Source: Desulfococcus multivorans (GTDB lineage Bacteria > Desulfobacterota > Desulfobacteria > Desulfobacterales > Desulfococcaceae). Taken from it: a stretch of DNA of 64,000 nt. The notes below the pieces were generated by a model. It saw only the letters and a list, made by a program, of their open reading frames with translations, was not told the DNA's origin and searched no databases. The stretch is taken from NCBI RefSeq assembly GCF_001854245.1, contig NZ_CP015381.1, positions 1,647,001 through 1,711,000 on the forward strand. Reading direction: 5' to 3'. Positions 1 through 8,233 of the stretch are shown in pieces (position 1 is the first letter of the stretch; each line of letters opens with the position of its first letter). The translations under genes were made by a program, and so were the position numbers.

Positions 1-1
1 G

Positions 2-3000
2 GGGCGATCCGTTGGGTACAAAATTCGTTTCGACGACCAGACCGGCGAAGACACCTTTATCAAGATCATGACCGACGGCATCCTTCTTGCCGAGGCACAG
101 AGTGATCGACGGCTCCACGCCTATGACACCCTGATCGTTGACGAAGCCCACGAAAGGAGTCTCAATATCGACTTCGTTCTGGGCATTCTGAAGCGCCTTC
201 TGGAGCAGCGACGAGAGCTTTCACTCGTCATTACATCGGCCACCATCGACACGGAAAAATTTTCCCGGGCTTTTGAGGGCGCGCCGATCATCGAGGTTTC
301 CGGGCGGATGTTCCCGGTGGAGGTGCGTTACATGCCGCCGGACACCGTCTCCGATGAGAGCGACCAGACGCATGTCGACACGGCGGTCGCCGCTGTTCGC
401 AAGCTTCAGGCCGAGAGCCCCTACGGCGGCGATATTCTCGTCTTCATGCCCACTGAGCAGGACATTCGAGAGACGTGTGAGCTGCTCGAGGGCAGCCGTT
501 TCACCGGTGTCAACATTCTGCCGCTTTATGGTCGGCTTTCGGCCGGTGAACAGTCCCGGGTCTTTCAACGTTTGCCGGGAAGAAAGATCATCGTCGCCAC
601 CAACGTGGCCGAAACCTCCATCACCATTCCCGGCATCCGATTCGTAGTGGACACCGGCCTGGCCAGAATTTCCCAGTATCTTCCCCGGAGCCGAACCACG
701 GCCCTGCCCGTGGTCCCCATTTCAAGAAGCAGCGCGGACCAACGCATGGGACGGTGCGGCCGGGTGGCCAACGGCATCTGCATTCGTCTTTACAGTGAGA
801 CGGACTATGAAAACCGCCCCCGCTTCACCCCTGCCGAGATTCTGAGATCCAATCTGGCGGAGGTCATTCTTCGAATGATCTCTCTCCGGCTGGGGGACGT
901 CGCCGATTTTCCTTTCATTGATCGGCCGGCGGACAAGAACATCCAGGACGGCTTCAACCTGCTTTACGAGCTGGGGGCCATCTTTCGAAAGCGCTTGGGA
1001 AAAAGCGGTCGAACCGTGGTACAGTTGACGGAACGGGGGCGGGTGATGGCCAGGCTGCCGGTGGATCCCCGCCTGTCCCGGATGCTGCTGGCGGCCGCGG
1101 AAGCGGGGTGCCTGAAGGAGATGACCGTTCTGGCGGCAGCCCTCAGCATCCAGGATCCCCGGGAGCGCCCTACGGGAAAAGAGACACAAGCCGATCAGGC
1201 TCACGCGCCCTTCAAGGATGCGTCCTCGGATTTCATTACCCTTCTCAATATCTGGAACGCCTATCACGAAACCAGATCCGTCGTGAAGTCCATCGGCAAG
1301 ATGCGGGCATACTGTAAACGGCAGTTCTTATCGTTCAGAAGAATGCGGGAGTGGCGGGACATTCATTACCAATTGGCTGTGATTCTGGAAGAGCACGGTA
1401 TTCGGAACCGGGTGTCCATTGATCCTGACGTGGCCGACGGGACGTCCTTCACACCTTTTTACACCGCGCTTCATACGTCGATTTTGACCGGATTCCTTTC
1501 CAACATCGCCGTTAGGAAGGACAAATTCATCTATCAGGCCGCCAGGGAGCGGGAGGCCATGATTTTTCCGGGCTCGGGCGTCTTCAAAAGCTCGGGCCCC
1601 TGGGTTGTCGCGGCTGAAATGGTGGAAACCTCCCGACTATTTGCCAGGACCGTCGCTAATATCGATGTCGAATGGCTGGAGGCCTTAGGCGGTGACCTGT
1701 GCCGGCGCTCTTATGCCAACCCGCGGTGGGAGAAAAACCGGGGCGAGGTGGTGGCCGACGAGCAGGTCAGCCTTTTGGGTCTCATCATCGTTCCCCGGCG
1801 GCCAGTCTCCTACGGCAGAATCGATCCTGAGGCGGCATCCCGGATCTTTATCCGAAACGCCCTGGTGGAGGGCGACATACGACAGCCGTTTCCTTTCATT
1901 CGTCACAATCAGGCCCTCATCGGGGAGGTTCGCGGGATTGAGGATCGGGTGCGACGTCGAGACATTCTCGTTTCCGAGGAGGATCTGTGCGCGTTTTACG
2001 CGGACAAGCTCGGCACCCGGATCCATGACGTCAGGGCGCTCAAGGCACTCCTGAAAGGCCGGAAAAACGACAAGTTTCTACGGATGCAGGAGAGGGATCT
2101 GAGGCGATACCGTCCCGATCCTGATGAACTGCGCCGGTATCCCGATCAGATTTCCCTGGGCAATACCGTCTTTCCCTGCGACTACGTGTTCGATCCAAGC
2201 CGAACCGAGGACGGCGTGACGGTTCAGATACCTTCGTCAGTGGCGCCGTCGGTGTCACCCGAGGCCCTGGATTGGCTGGTTCCGGGCCTTCTGGAGGAAA
2301 AGATCACCGCCCTCATCAAGGGGCTTCCCAAGGAATACCGTAAGCAGCTGGTTCCCGTGAACGCCACGGTACGCATTATCGTAAACGAACTTCCCAAAGG
2401 GCGGGGAGCGCTCCTCACAGGCCTGGCAGCGTTCATCTACCGACGCTTCGGCGTCAGCATCCCGGCTTCGGCGTGGAATGAGGGGGATCTGCCCGAACAC
2501 CTCCGAATGCGAATCGCCATCATCGGTCCCGGGGGCGAGGAGATCCGGTCGGGGCGGAATGTCGAGGTGCTTCGAAAAAGCGCGGCGGATCCCATGAATC
2601 GGGATCAGTTCGAAGCGGTCCAGCGCGAGTGGGAACGAACCGGGATTACCCGTTGGGATTTTCGGGACTTGCCCGAGTCCATCACCTTGACCGGCGAGGG
2701 CGGAGAGACGTGGGTGGCCTATCCCGGGCTCCGGGCCGACAAGGACGGGCTCTCCCTCAAACTTTATCGGGATCCGGTCAAAGCCGAGGCGGGTCACCGG
2801 GAGGGGATGGTGCGGCTCTTTTCCACCTGTTTAGCCAACGATTTGAAATTAATTCGGAAACAATTAGCGCTCCCCAAGAGACTCGCCGAATCGGCCCGGT
2901 ATTTCGGGGGTCTTAAAAGTGTTGAAAATCGGATCTACGACAGCGTGCTGATGGACCTGTTTCACCGCAATATCCGCACCCGTTCGGCGTTCGATGCGTT

Positions 3001-3520
3001 AATCACGGAGGCGACACCTCTGATTTCCAGAAGTGCCCAAAACAAACAGGCCGTGGTCGTCGATATTCTGACGGCCTATCACGATTGCCGATCGGGGCTG
3101 TTCCACATGGAGAACATCAGTCGGTCCAACGCTGGGATCATCCGATTTCTTTCCGGACTCCGGGACGCGCTGGCCAACCTGGTGCCGGAAAACTTTCTCG
3201 CACTTTACGATACTGAGCGGCTGTTCCACTTGAAACGATACATTCGGGCCATCTCTATCCGCGCCCAGAGGGCGGTTGAGAATCTCGAGCGGGATCAGGC
3301 CAAAGCCGCTCTGATGAAGCAACACGTCGACCGCCTGACGGATCTCCTCAATTCTCTGGAAAGAGGGGCTTCCAATGAAAAGCGCGCGGCGGTGGAGACC
3401 TTTTTCTGGATGATCGAGGAATACAAGGTATCGCTGTTCGCCCAGGAACTTAAGACCCCCATCCGTATCTCTTCGAAGCGGCTTGAGGAAAAATATGGCG
3501 AGGTTCGGCGGATGGCCTGA
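2..3520 (+). CDS. hrpA: ATP-dependent RNA helicase HrpA, 5'-truncated by the window edge
   Basis: DEAH-box RNA helicase of the HrpA family. The reading frame is open from base 2, so the true start and the Walker A motif lie outside the window; the first ATG at 68 is internal. Visible motifs in order are DEAH (140-151), SAT (ITSATID), motif V (ATNVAETSITIPG) and motif VI (QRMGRCGR, with Cys where most members have Ala). These are followed by the helicase-associated region and a long C-terminal part of the DUF3418 type typical of HrpA rather than HrpB. About 1170 residues are visible against roughly 1300 in E. coli HrpA. In E. coli the family unwinds mRNA structures and helps rescue stalled ribosomes. 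The gene stands alone here, with the next gene about 130 bp downstream. Confidence 0.95.
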   Translation, partial: GRSVGYKIRFDDQTGEDTFIKIMTDGILLAEAQSDRRLHAYDTLIVDEAHERSLNIDFVLGILKRLLEQRRELSLVITSATIDTEKFSRAFEGAPIIEVSGRMFPVEVRYMPPDTVSDESDQTHVDTAVAAVRKLQAESPYGGDILVFMPTEQDIRETCELLEGSRFTGVNILPLYGRLSAGEQSRVFQRLPGRKIIVATNVAETSITIPGIRFVVDTGLARISQYLPRSRTTALPVVPISRSSADQRMGRCGRVANGICIRLYSETDYENRPRFTPAEILRSNLAEVILRMISLRLGDVADFPFIDRPADKNIQDGFNLLYELGAIFRKRLGKSGRTVVQLTERGRVMARLPVDPRLSRMLLAAAEAGCLKEMTVLAAALSIQDPRERPTGKETQADQAHAPFKDASSDFITLLNIWNAYHETRSVVKSIGKMRAYCKRQFLSFRRMREWRDIHYQLAVILEEHGIRNRVSIDPDVADGTSFTPFYTALHTSILTGFLSNIAVRKDKFIYQAAREREAMIFPGSGVFKSSGPWVVAAEMVETSRLFARTVANIDVEWLEALGGDLCRRSYANPRWEKNRGEVVADEQVSLLGLIIVPRRPVSYGRIDPEAASRIFIRNALVEGDIRQPFPFIRHNQALIGEVRGIEDRVRRRDILVSEEDLCAFYADKLGTRIHDVRALKALLKGRKNDKFLRMQERDLRRYRPDPDELRRYPDQISLGNTVFPCDYVFDPSRTEDGVTVQIPSSVAPSVSPEALDWLVPGLLEEKITALIKGLPKEYRKQLVPVNATVRIIVNELPKGRGALLTGLAAFIYRRFGVSIPASAWNEGDLPEHLRMRIAIIGPGGEEIRSGRNVEVLRKSAADPMNRDQFEAVQREWERTGITRWDFRDLPESITLTGEGGETWVAYPGLRADKDGLSLKLYRDPVKAEAGHREGMVRLFSTCLANDLKLIRKQLALPKRLAESARYFGGLKSVENRIYDSVLMDLFHRNIRTRSAFDALITEATPLISRSAQNKQAVVVDILTAYHDCRSGLFHMENISRSNAGIIRFLSGLRDALANLVPENFLALYDTERLFHLKRYIRAISIRAQRAVENLERDQAKAALMKQHVDRLTDLLNSLERGASNEKRAAVETFFWMIEEYKVSLFAQELKTPIRISSKRLEEKYGEVRRMA

Positions 3521-3648
3521 GGATCCGGGCTGCGTTCCCCGATGTCTTCGTTTTCCGAAAATCCAGGACTGAGATGCAGGGAAAAATCAAAAATCGCGGC
3601 CTGCAGCGGCAGACCGCCATTTCCGCGTTTGCGGACGGAGGAAAGCGT

Positions 3649-4176
3649 TTGAAAGCAATGGATGAAAAGATACGATTCAGGGGCTACCTGACCTTTGCCG
3701 ACAGCCTCAAGGTGCAAAAAGCGATGGCGTCCCAGCGTCGAATACCGGCATTTATAGTGATATCCGTCACAACGCTGGTAACGACGGCTTTTTTGATATA
3801 CTGGATGGGGGTGGGGCTCATGTTTGGCGCCCTTCTTCTCATGTTCATGGGGGTCTTGATGTACGGCGGCCTGAGACTCATGAGAACGACCGCGGCCGGG
3901 ACCCAGAAGCGGGTTTACGAAAAAGCCTGCGTAAAGCGCACCGGCGCGTTGACGGAAAGCGGCATTACAATCCGGAGAAACAAGGTCCTGAGCACCCTGT
4001 CGTGGAAGGCCTTCGAGAGGGTTTTGGCGTTGGAGGAGATTGTTGTCCTTTTGAACGGCGTGGAAACGCTTGGGTTTGCCAAATACATGTTCGACACCCA
4101 ATCGGACTGGGATCGGGCAAGAAGATTGATCCTGAACCGGTATGACCGAAGAAGGGCCGATCCGGACGCCACCTGA
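3649..4176 (+). CDS. YcxB-like membrane protein
   Basis: Small protein (about 175 residues) with two closely spaced hydrophobic segments (VISVTTLVTTAFLIYWMGV and GLMFGALLLMFMGVLMYGG) followed by a cytosolic C-terminal half. That half reads like the YcxB-like domain: TESGI, then SWKAFERVLALEE, then LGFAKYMF. Function is unknown for the family. The frame is open from an ATG at 3574, but a GGAGG at 3637-3641 sits 7 nt before an in-frame TTG at 3649, and family similarity begins just after that, so I prefer the TTG start; ATG 3658 is a further option. No operon partner is evident. Confidence 0.65.
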   Translation: MKAMDEKIRFRGYLTFADSLKVQKAMASQRRIPAFIVISVTTLVTTAFLIYWMGVGLMFGALLLMFMGVLMYGGLRLMRTTAAGTQKRVYEKACVKRTGALTESGITIRRNKVLSTLSWKAFERVLALEEIVVLLNGVETLGFAKYMFDTQSDWDRARRLILNRYDRRRADPDAT

Positions 4177-4433
4177 CGGCGCTTGATTTCAGAAGACGTC
4201 CGCGTGAAAAAGGAAGATCTTTCCGGTGCCCATCAATCGGCCTTTGTTTCGATCGTTTTTACCACCATTCAAACGGCATCCAGGTCAATAAGGTTTTTTT
4301 CGAATCCGTTTAGGTGAATGACCCTATTGGCGCTTTTCTTCTGGTTCGTTAAGGTTGCGAATATAAGCGCCTGTAAAAGGGCAGGGCACCCAACGAATAC
4401 CCCAGACAATTGGTCAGCTGAAAGGAGCAGATC

Positions 4434-4721
4434 ATGAGCAAAAAAGATGCGTATATTCAGAAATTGCATGCCAAACTGGACGAATGGAATGCCGAGATCG
4501 ACAAACTGAAGGCCAAACTCGATGCAGCCAAGGCTGAGAAACGGGTTGAGTATCAGGAACAGATCGATAACATTAAAGAAAAACGAAAAAACGTCGAAAC
4601 AAAGCTTGACGTCCTGCGCAGTGCTGGAGGCGATGCGTGGGAGGATTTGAAAAAGGGTGTCGAAAGTGCCTGGGAAGCTATGGAAAGCGCGATCAAGGCC
4701 GCCAGGTCCAGATTTAAATAG
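4434..4721 (+). CDS. Small coiled-coil protein (95 aa)
   Basis: Highly charged, almost wholly helical protein with heptad-like Lys/Glu/Leu spacing across residues 5-65 and an amphipathic tail (VESAWEAMESAIKAARSRF). There is no signal peptide and no cysteine. A good ribosome site (AAAGGAG) precedes the ATG by 8 nt. Small soluble coiled-coil proteins of this kind are often annotated as stress-response or hypothetical proteins; I cannot assign a role. It stands alone, with about 260 bp of non-coding sequence before it and 225 bp after it, the latter containing only a weak CTCC-TTCG-GGAG hairpin near 4742. Confidence 0.75.
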   Translation: MSKKDAYIQKLHAKLDEWNAEIDKLKAKLDAAKAEKRVEYQEQIDNIKEKRKNVETKLDVLRSAGGDAWEDLKKGVESAWEAMESAIKAARSRFK

Positions 4722-4946
4722 TACGGTCTGCAGGCCTTATTCTCCTTCGGGAGGGGATAAGATGTCCATATAAACCATCACATCGGTAACAATGGCGGCG
4801 GGTCGGGGCTGAGACTGCCGGTGGTTCAGAAAACCCTCTGGAAAGACGCACGTCCTCGCTCGCTTTTCATGGATCGACCCGCCGCTGCCGTGTGAATCGA
4901 GGCGTCCTCAGGATTTTATCCGACGACGCAATACGACGCAACACCG

Positions 4947-5234
4947 TTACGGCAGGTCGGTGCTCTCAACGATTTCACAGCTGTCTTCCGGACAGAAAAG
5001 TTCCAAAAAGAAGCCTTTGTCTTTCTTCTTGGATTCCTGGGTCGGAATCACAATCCGGCCATCGGCATCCAGGCAGGAACGGTCCGGGCAAGTGATTTCG
5101 AGCCAGAGCCCATTCTTTTCATCCGCCCCGGCGGACGTAATGTTGTTTGCTGACAGTTTTTTAATTTCACTGTCGCTCAGCAGTCTCGCATTGGGTAGAA
5201 AAAATTTGAATTGAAACTGTTTTTCGTCTGTCAT
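4947..5234 (-). CDS. Hypothetical protein with two C-X4-C motifs (95 aa)
   Basis: Unrecognised cytosolic protein with a strong ribosome site (GGGAGGT) 5 nt before its ATG. It carries two matching cysteine pairs, CPDRSC and CPEDSC, in a symmetric setting (LWLEITCP... and FFLELFCP...), suggesting an internal duplication that could bind one metal ion or form disulfides. An acidic residue lies in each loop. It is encoded 54 bp downstream of the OsmC gene on the same strand and may be its operon partner. Metal or redox binding is inference only. Confidence 0.7.
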   Translation of the reverse strand: MTDEKQFQFKFFLPNARLLSDSEIKKLSANNITSAGADEKNGLWLEITCPDRSCLDADGRIVIPTQESKKKDKGFFLELFCPEDSCEIVESTDLP

Positions 5235-5288
5235 GATGACCTCCCTTCATATTCCGTCTCACTCGACCCTCTATCTAACGGTCTAATA

Positions 5289-5720
5289 TCATAAATTTTT
5301 CAATTCTGCCTTCAAGTTGATCGATGTGCCGGCGAGTGCCTGGGATACCGGACAACCCTCCTTGGCGGCCTCGGCCTGTTTTTGAAACGCTTCGGCAGTG
5401 ATGCCGGGCACCTCGGCCTGGGTGGTTAGATCGATGCGGGTAATTTTAAAGCCGTCGCCGACTTTGTCTATGGTTACCTCGGCCTGGGTGCGAATCTCTT
5501 TTGGTGGATGCCCGGCCTTTTCGAGCAGCATCGAAAGGGCCATTGAAAAGCAGCCGGCATGGGCCGCGCCGATCAGTTCCTCCGGGTTGGTTCCCGGTGC
5601 ATCCCCGAACCGGGTTGCAAAAGAATAGGATCCTTCGAAGGCGCCGCTACCCAGAGCTATGGTTCCCTTGCCTTGCTGCAGTGTTCCTTCCCAACGTGCT
5701 TGAGCGCTTCTTTTTGGCAT
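5289..5720 (-). CDS. osmC: OsmC family peroxiredoxin
   Basis: 143-residue OsmC/Ohr-fold thiol peroxidase that reduces organic hydroperoxides. The two catalytic cysteines are in place: Cys57 in AAHAGCFSMAL and Cys123 in EGCPVSQAL, with the EELIGAAHAGC context that marks OsmC rather than Ohr. Length matches the family, and AAGGAG lies 8 nt upstream of the ATG. The cysteine-pair protein at 4947-5234 follows on the same strand. A stress-protection role in the cytosol is expected from the family. Confidence 0.9.
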   Translation of the reverse strand: MPKRSAQARWEGTLQQGKGTIALGSGAFEGSYSFATRFGDAPGTNPEELIGAAHAGCFSMALSMLLEKAGHPPKEIRTQAEVTIDKVGDGFKITRIDLTTQAEVPGITAEAFQKQAEAAKEGCPVSQALAGTSINLKAELKNL

Positions 5721-5875
5721 GCGTTTTTCTCCTTTTCAGTCGTTTGAAAGATGTCCGGATCTTGGTTTGAACTACACTTTTTTATGAGGTTTTTACCGCT
5801 TACGACGTCCTCCTGCACCAAAAAACATCTTGACATGTGTCCGCAAGGCTTTGTTAAGCTGGCTTCTGCCGCATC

Positions 5876-7240
5876 TCAGCTTTCGCCGAGCTCCTTGGCG
5901 ATGACGCTGTGCCTGACCTTGCGCTGAAGGGCCGTTAATCGTTCGCTGATGCCGACGGAGTAAGGTTCGGGATCGGTGATCGCACGGACTTCTTCGGGGA
6001 GCTTTTCGAAAGCCGACCTGAACCGCTCTCTGATGACATTCAACGGTTCCGGAGCGTCCACGGCCTTGCCGTCCTGCATCACCGTTTTCAGCAGTGGACG
6101 ACCCGCGAGAGACTCTTCGCGAAGAGAGATCGTGTCCTTGGCCAGACGCCCATCCTGTTCTTCTCGAAATACCTGTTTGGGCGCTACGAGCGTTCTTTTC
6201 CCTGAGCTCAGTTTCATGACCGGGCGACTGTCGAACTGGACGAGCTTATAGGCGATATCGGCATAAGGGCTGTCGGCGGAAACCCCCATTTTGGTGCCGA
6301 CGCCGAACGCATCGATTTCAGCGCCTTCCCGGATGCTTCGATCGATTTTGAATTCGTCGTAACCGCCGCTTGCGAAGATCTGGATGTCCGGGACGCCCTC
6401 TCTCCGGAAAAGATCCCGGACCTGACGGCTCAGTTCGGTCATGTCACCGCTATCGAGACGAACTCCCCGCAGCCGCCGATCTTGCGCCTTCATCTCACGG
6501 GCCACCGTAACGGCTTTCTCCGCGCCCGCGAGGGTGTCGTAGGTGTCGATCAATAGCACCGTGCGATCCCCGAAAATGTCGGCAAAAGCTCGAAAGGCGT
6601 TGATTTCGCTTTCAAAGCTTGTGATGAACGAGTGGGCCATAGTGCCGGCTACCGGGATGCCGTAAATCTTTCCGGCCAAAACGTTGCTCGTGGCGCTCAT
6701 TCCGGCAATATATCCGGCTCGGGCCACCGCCATTCCGGCGTCGACTCCGTGAGTTCTCCGCAGTGAAAAATCGACGATGCTTCGGCCCCGGGCCGCATGC
6801 ACGCAACGGGATACCTTGGTGGCGAGCGTGACTTGGAGATGGATGATATTGATGAGTGCGGTCTCCACCAGCTGAGCTTCGATGATGGGGGCCGTCACTT
6901 CCAATACGGGTTCGTCTTTGAAAAAGAGTTCTCCTTCGGGAACGGCGACGACGTCGCCGGTGAATCGGAACCCGGCGAGGTAATTCAGAAAATCATGGGA
7001 AAAAAGCCCTGTGGAATCGAGATATTGAATGTCATCGGGCATAAAACGCGCCGATTCCAGAAAGGCGAGAGCATTTTCGAGACCCGCACTGATGAAATAG
7101 CCTCGGTTCGGCGGGTACTCACGGATAAAGAGACTGAACGTAGCCGGCTTGAACATCCCTTCCCGGTAATAGACTTGCGCCATCGTGAGTTCATACAGGT
7201 CTGTCAGCATTGCTGTGAACTTCGGATATGATGTCATCAT
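5876..7240 (-). CDS. pncB: Nicotinate phosphoribosyltransferase
   Basis: 454-residue enzyme converting nicotinate plus PRPP to nicotinate mononucleotide in the NAD salvage (Preiss-Handler) pathway. Family features include the N-terminal TDLYELTMAQ, the region SLRRTHGVDAGMAVARA, the GTMAHSFI segment holding the phosphorylated histidine, and the C-terminal phosphate-binding LDSGDM and ASGGYDEF. Length is typical. The start is the first of two adjacent ATGs behind AAAGGG. The small zinc-finger gene ends 25 bp upstream on the same strand, so the two are probably co-transcribed. Confidence 0.95.
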   Translation of the reverse strand: MMTSYPKFTAMLTDLYELTMAQVYYREGMFKPATFSLFIREYPPNRGYFISAGLENALAFLESARFMPDDIQYLDSTGLFSHDFLNYLAGFRFTGDVVAVPEGELFFKDEPVLEVTAPIIEAQLVETALINIIHLQVTLATKVSRCVHAARGRSIVDFSLRRTHGVDAGMAVARAGYIAGMSATSNVLAGKIYGIPVAGTMAHSFITSFESEINAFRAFADIFGDRTVLLIDTYDTLAGAEKAVTVAREMKAQDRRLRGVRLDSGDMTELSRQVRDLFRREGVPDIQIFASGGYDEFKIDRSIREGAEIDAFGVGTKMGVSADSPYADIAYKLVQFDSRPVMKLSSGKRTLVAPKQVFREEQDGRLAKDTISLREESLAGRPLLKTVMQDGKAVDAPEPLNVIRERFRSAFEKLPEEVRAITDPEPYSVGISERLTALQRKVRHSVIAKELGES

Positions 7241-7265
7241 CTTTTCCCTTTGTTGTCTCTATGCA

Positions 7266-7484
7266 TCAATGGCGATGTCCGTGAACAGTATCATCTTCGG
7301 GGTGATGCGGTTCCTTGTGGGAGTGCGGGTGATCGTGGAAATTTTCACCGTGCCGATGTCCGTGGGAGTGGACGATGATCTGACCGGTCGCGTCGCAGTT
7401 GCTGCAGTTTTGAGCGCTGATTTTGCCCGTTCCCCGGCATTCGGGGCATTCCCGGGTTTGGTTGGGAGAAAGTTTCTTTTCCAT
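7266..7484 (-). CDS. Zinc-finger, histidine-rich small protein (72 aa)
   Basis: The N-terminal half has a DnaJ-type zinc site: CPECRGTG followed about 17 residues later by CSNCDATG, together one Cys4 site. The C-terminal half is very histidine-rich (13 His in the last 34 residues, as HGHRH-type repeats), typical of nickel, zinc or cobalt storage or sensing tails. The frame is open further upstream to 7604, but AAGGAG lies 7 nt before the ATG at 7484 and similarity to zinc fingers begins just after it, so that start is chosen. It lies 25 bp upstream of pncB. A metal chaperone or sensor role is inference. Confidence 0.75.
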   Translation of the reverse strand: MEKKLSPNQTRECPECRGTGKISAQNCSNCDATGQIIVHSHGHRHGENFHDHPHSHKEPHHPEDDTVHGHRH

Positions 7485-8233
7485 AACACACTCCTTTCCG
7501 TCACGTGTGACGACGAACATTTCAGTAGAACACAATTCAATAATAAGCACCTCATAAGGATTGAGCCATAGGGTATTCGATGGATTTATGCCGAGGTGCA
7601 TCATGTATTTTCATCCATCGGATCAGCATCGCCGGGACCGTTGGAATTCGGAATGAAGATGGGCGATGAAGGACTTCGACGTCATTTCGGGGAAGCGCCA
7701 ATCCAGGGAATAATCGCTTTATCATGAGGATTCACAGCCAATCCTTCTCAGGGGGGCAACCGCCGTTCGCGATAGAGCACGGTTTGGCAAACGCTGTCTC
7801 TCATCCCGCTATGAATCATGCTGTTGAGGCAGTTTGAAAGGCAGCCTGTTGAATTTCGGACGATAGCGTGTCTTTCAGTCGTACTTTCAGTCGTACTTTT
7901 TTACGGAAAACGGGATTTACCCCATTGAACGGCGACGGGGGCAACACGACCGATGCACGACCGGGCGGCCTCACGGAATCCTGCTGATGGTATTCCCGCT
8001 GTTGTCGGCACGGCTGCATTTTTTGTCAACTTCCTGAAGAATGCATATATTTTTCTGCACATCATCAATAAAACGTTTCAACCTTTCTTGCAAGTTTCCG
8101 CCGTGTACGGATCGGGATCAACCTTTCGGTACTGCCGGATCAGGAGTCTCGGCCATGCTCGCAACCCGTTTCGCATCATTTCGCAGGCGCACCGATTGCG
8201 GCGGAGAAACTCCGGTGAACGAGGAAGATCAGG
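7485..8233. other. 749-bp intergenic region between divergent genes
   Basis: Separates the minus-strand zinc-finger/pncB pair from the plus-strand acyl ligase gene. I find no convincing coding frame. It contains a short tandem duplication (CTTTCAGTCGTA twice, near 7872-7896) and a promoter-like site at 8023-8051. The remainder shows no repeat or RNA structure that I can recognise. Confidence 0.5.
8023..8051 (+). promoter_or_regulatory. Candidate sigma-70-type promoter for the acyl ligase gene
   Basis: TTGTCA at 8023-8028 and TATATT at 8046-8051 with a 17-bp spacer, each hexamer one base from consensus. It points towards the gene at 8234, giving a leader of about 175 nt. Identified by eye only. 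Confidence 0.45.

Noticed and set aside
5830-5870. TTGACA at 5830-5835 resembling a -35 site on the plus strand
   Set aside because: No matching -10, and it points into the 3' end of pncB where no plus-strand gene follows.
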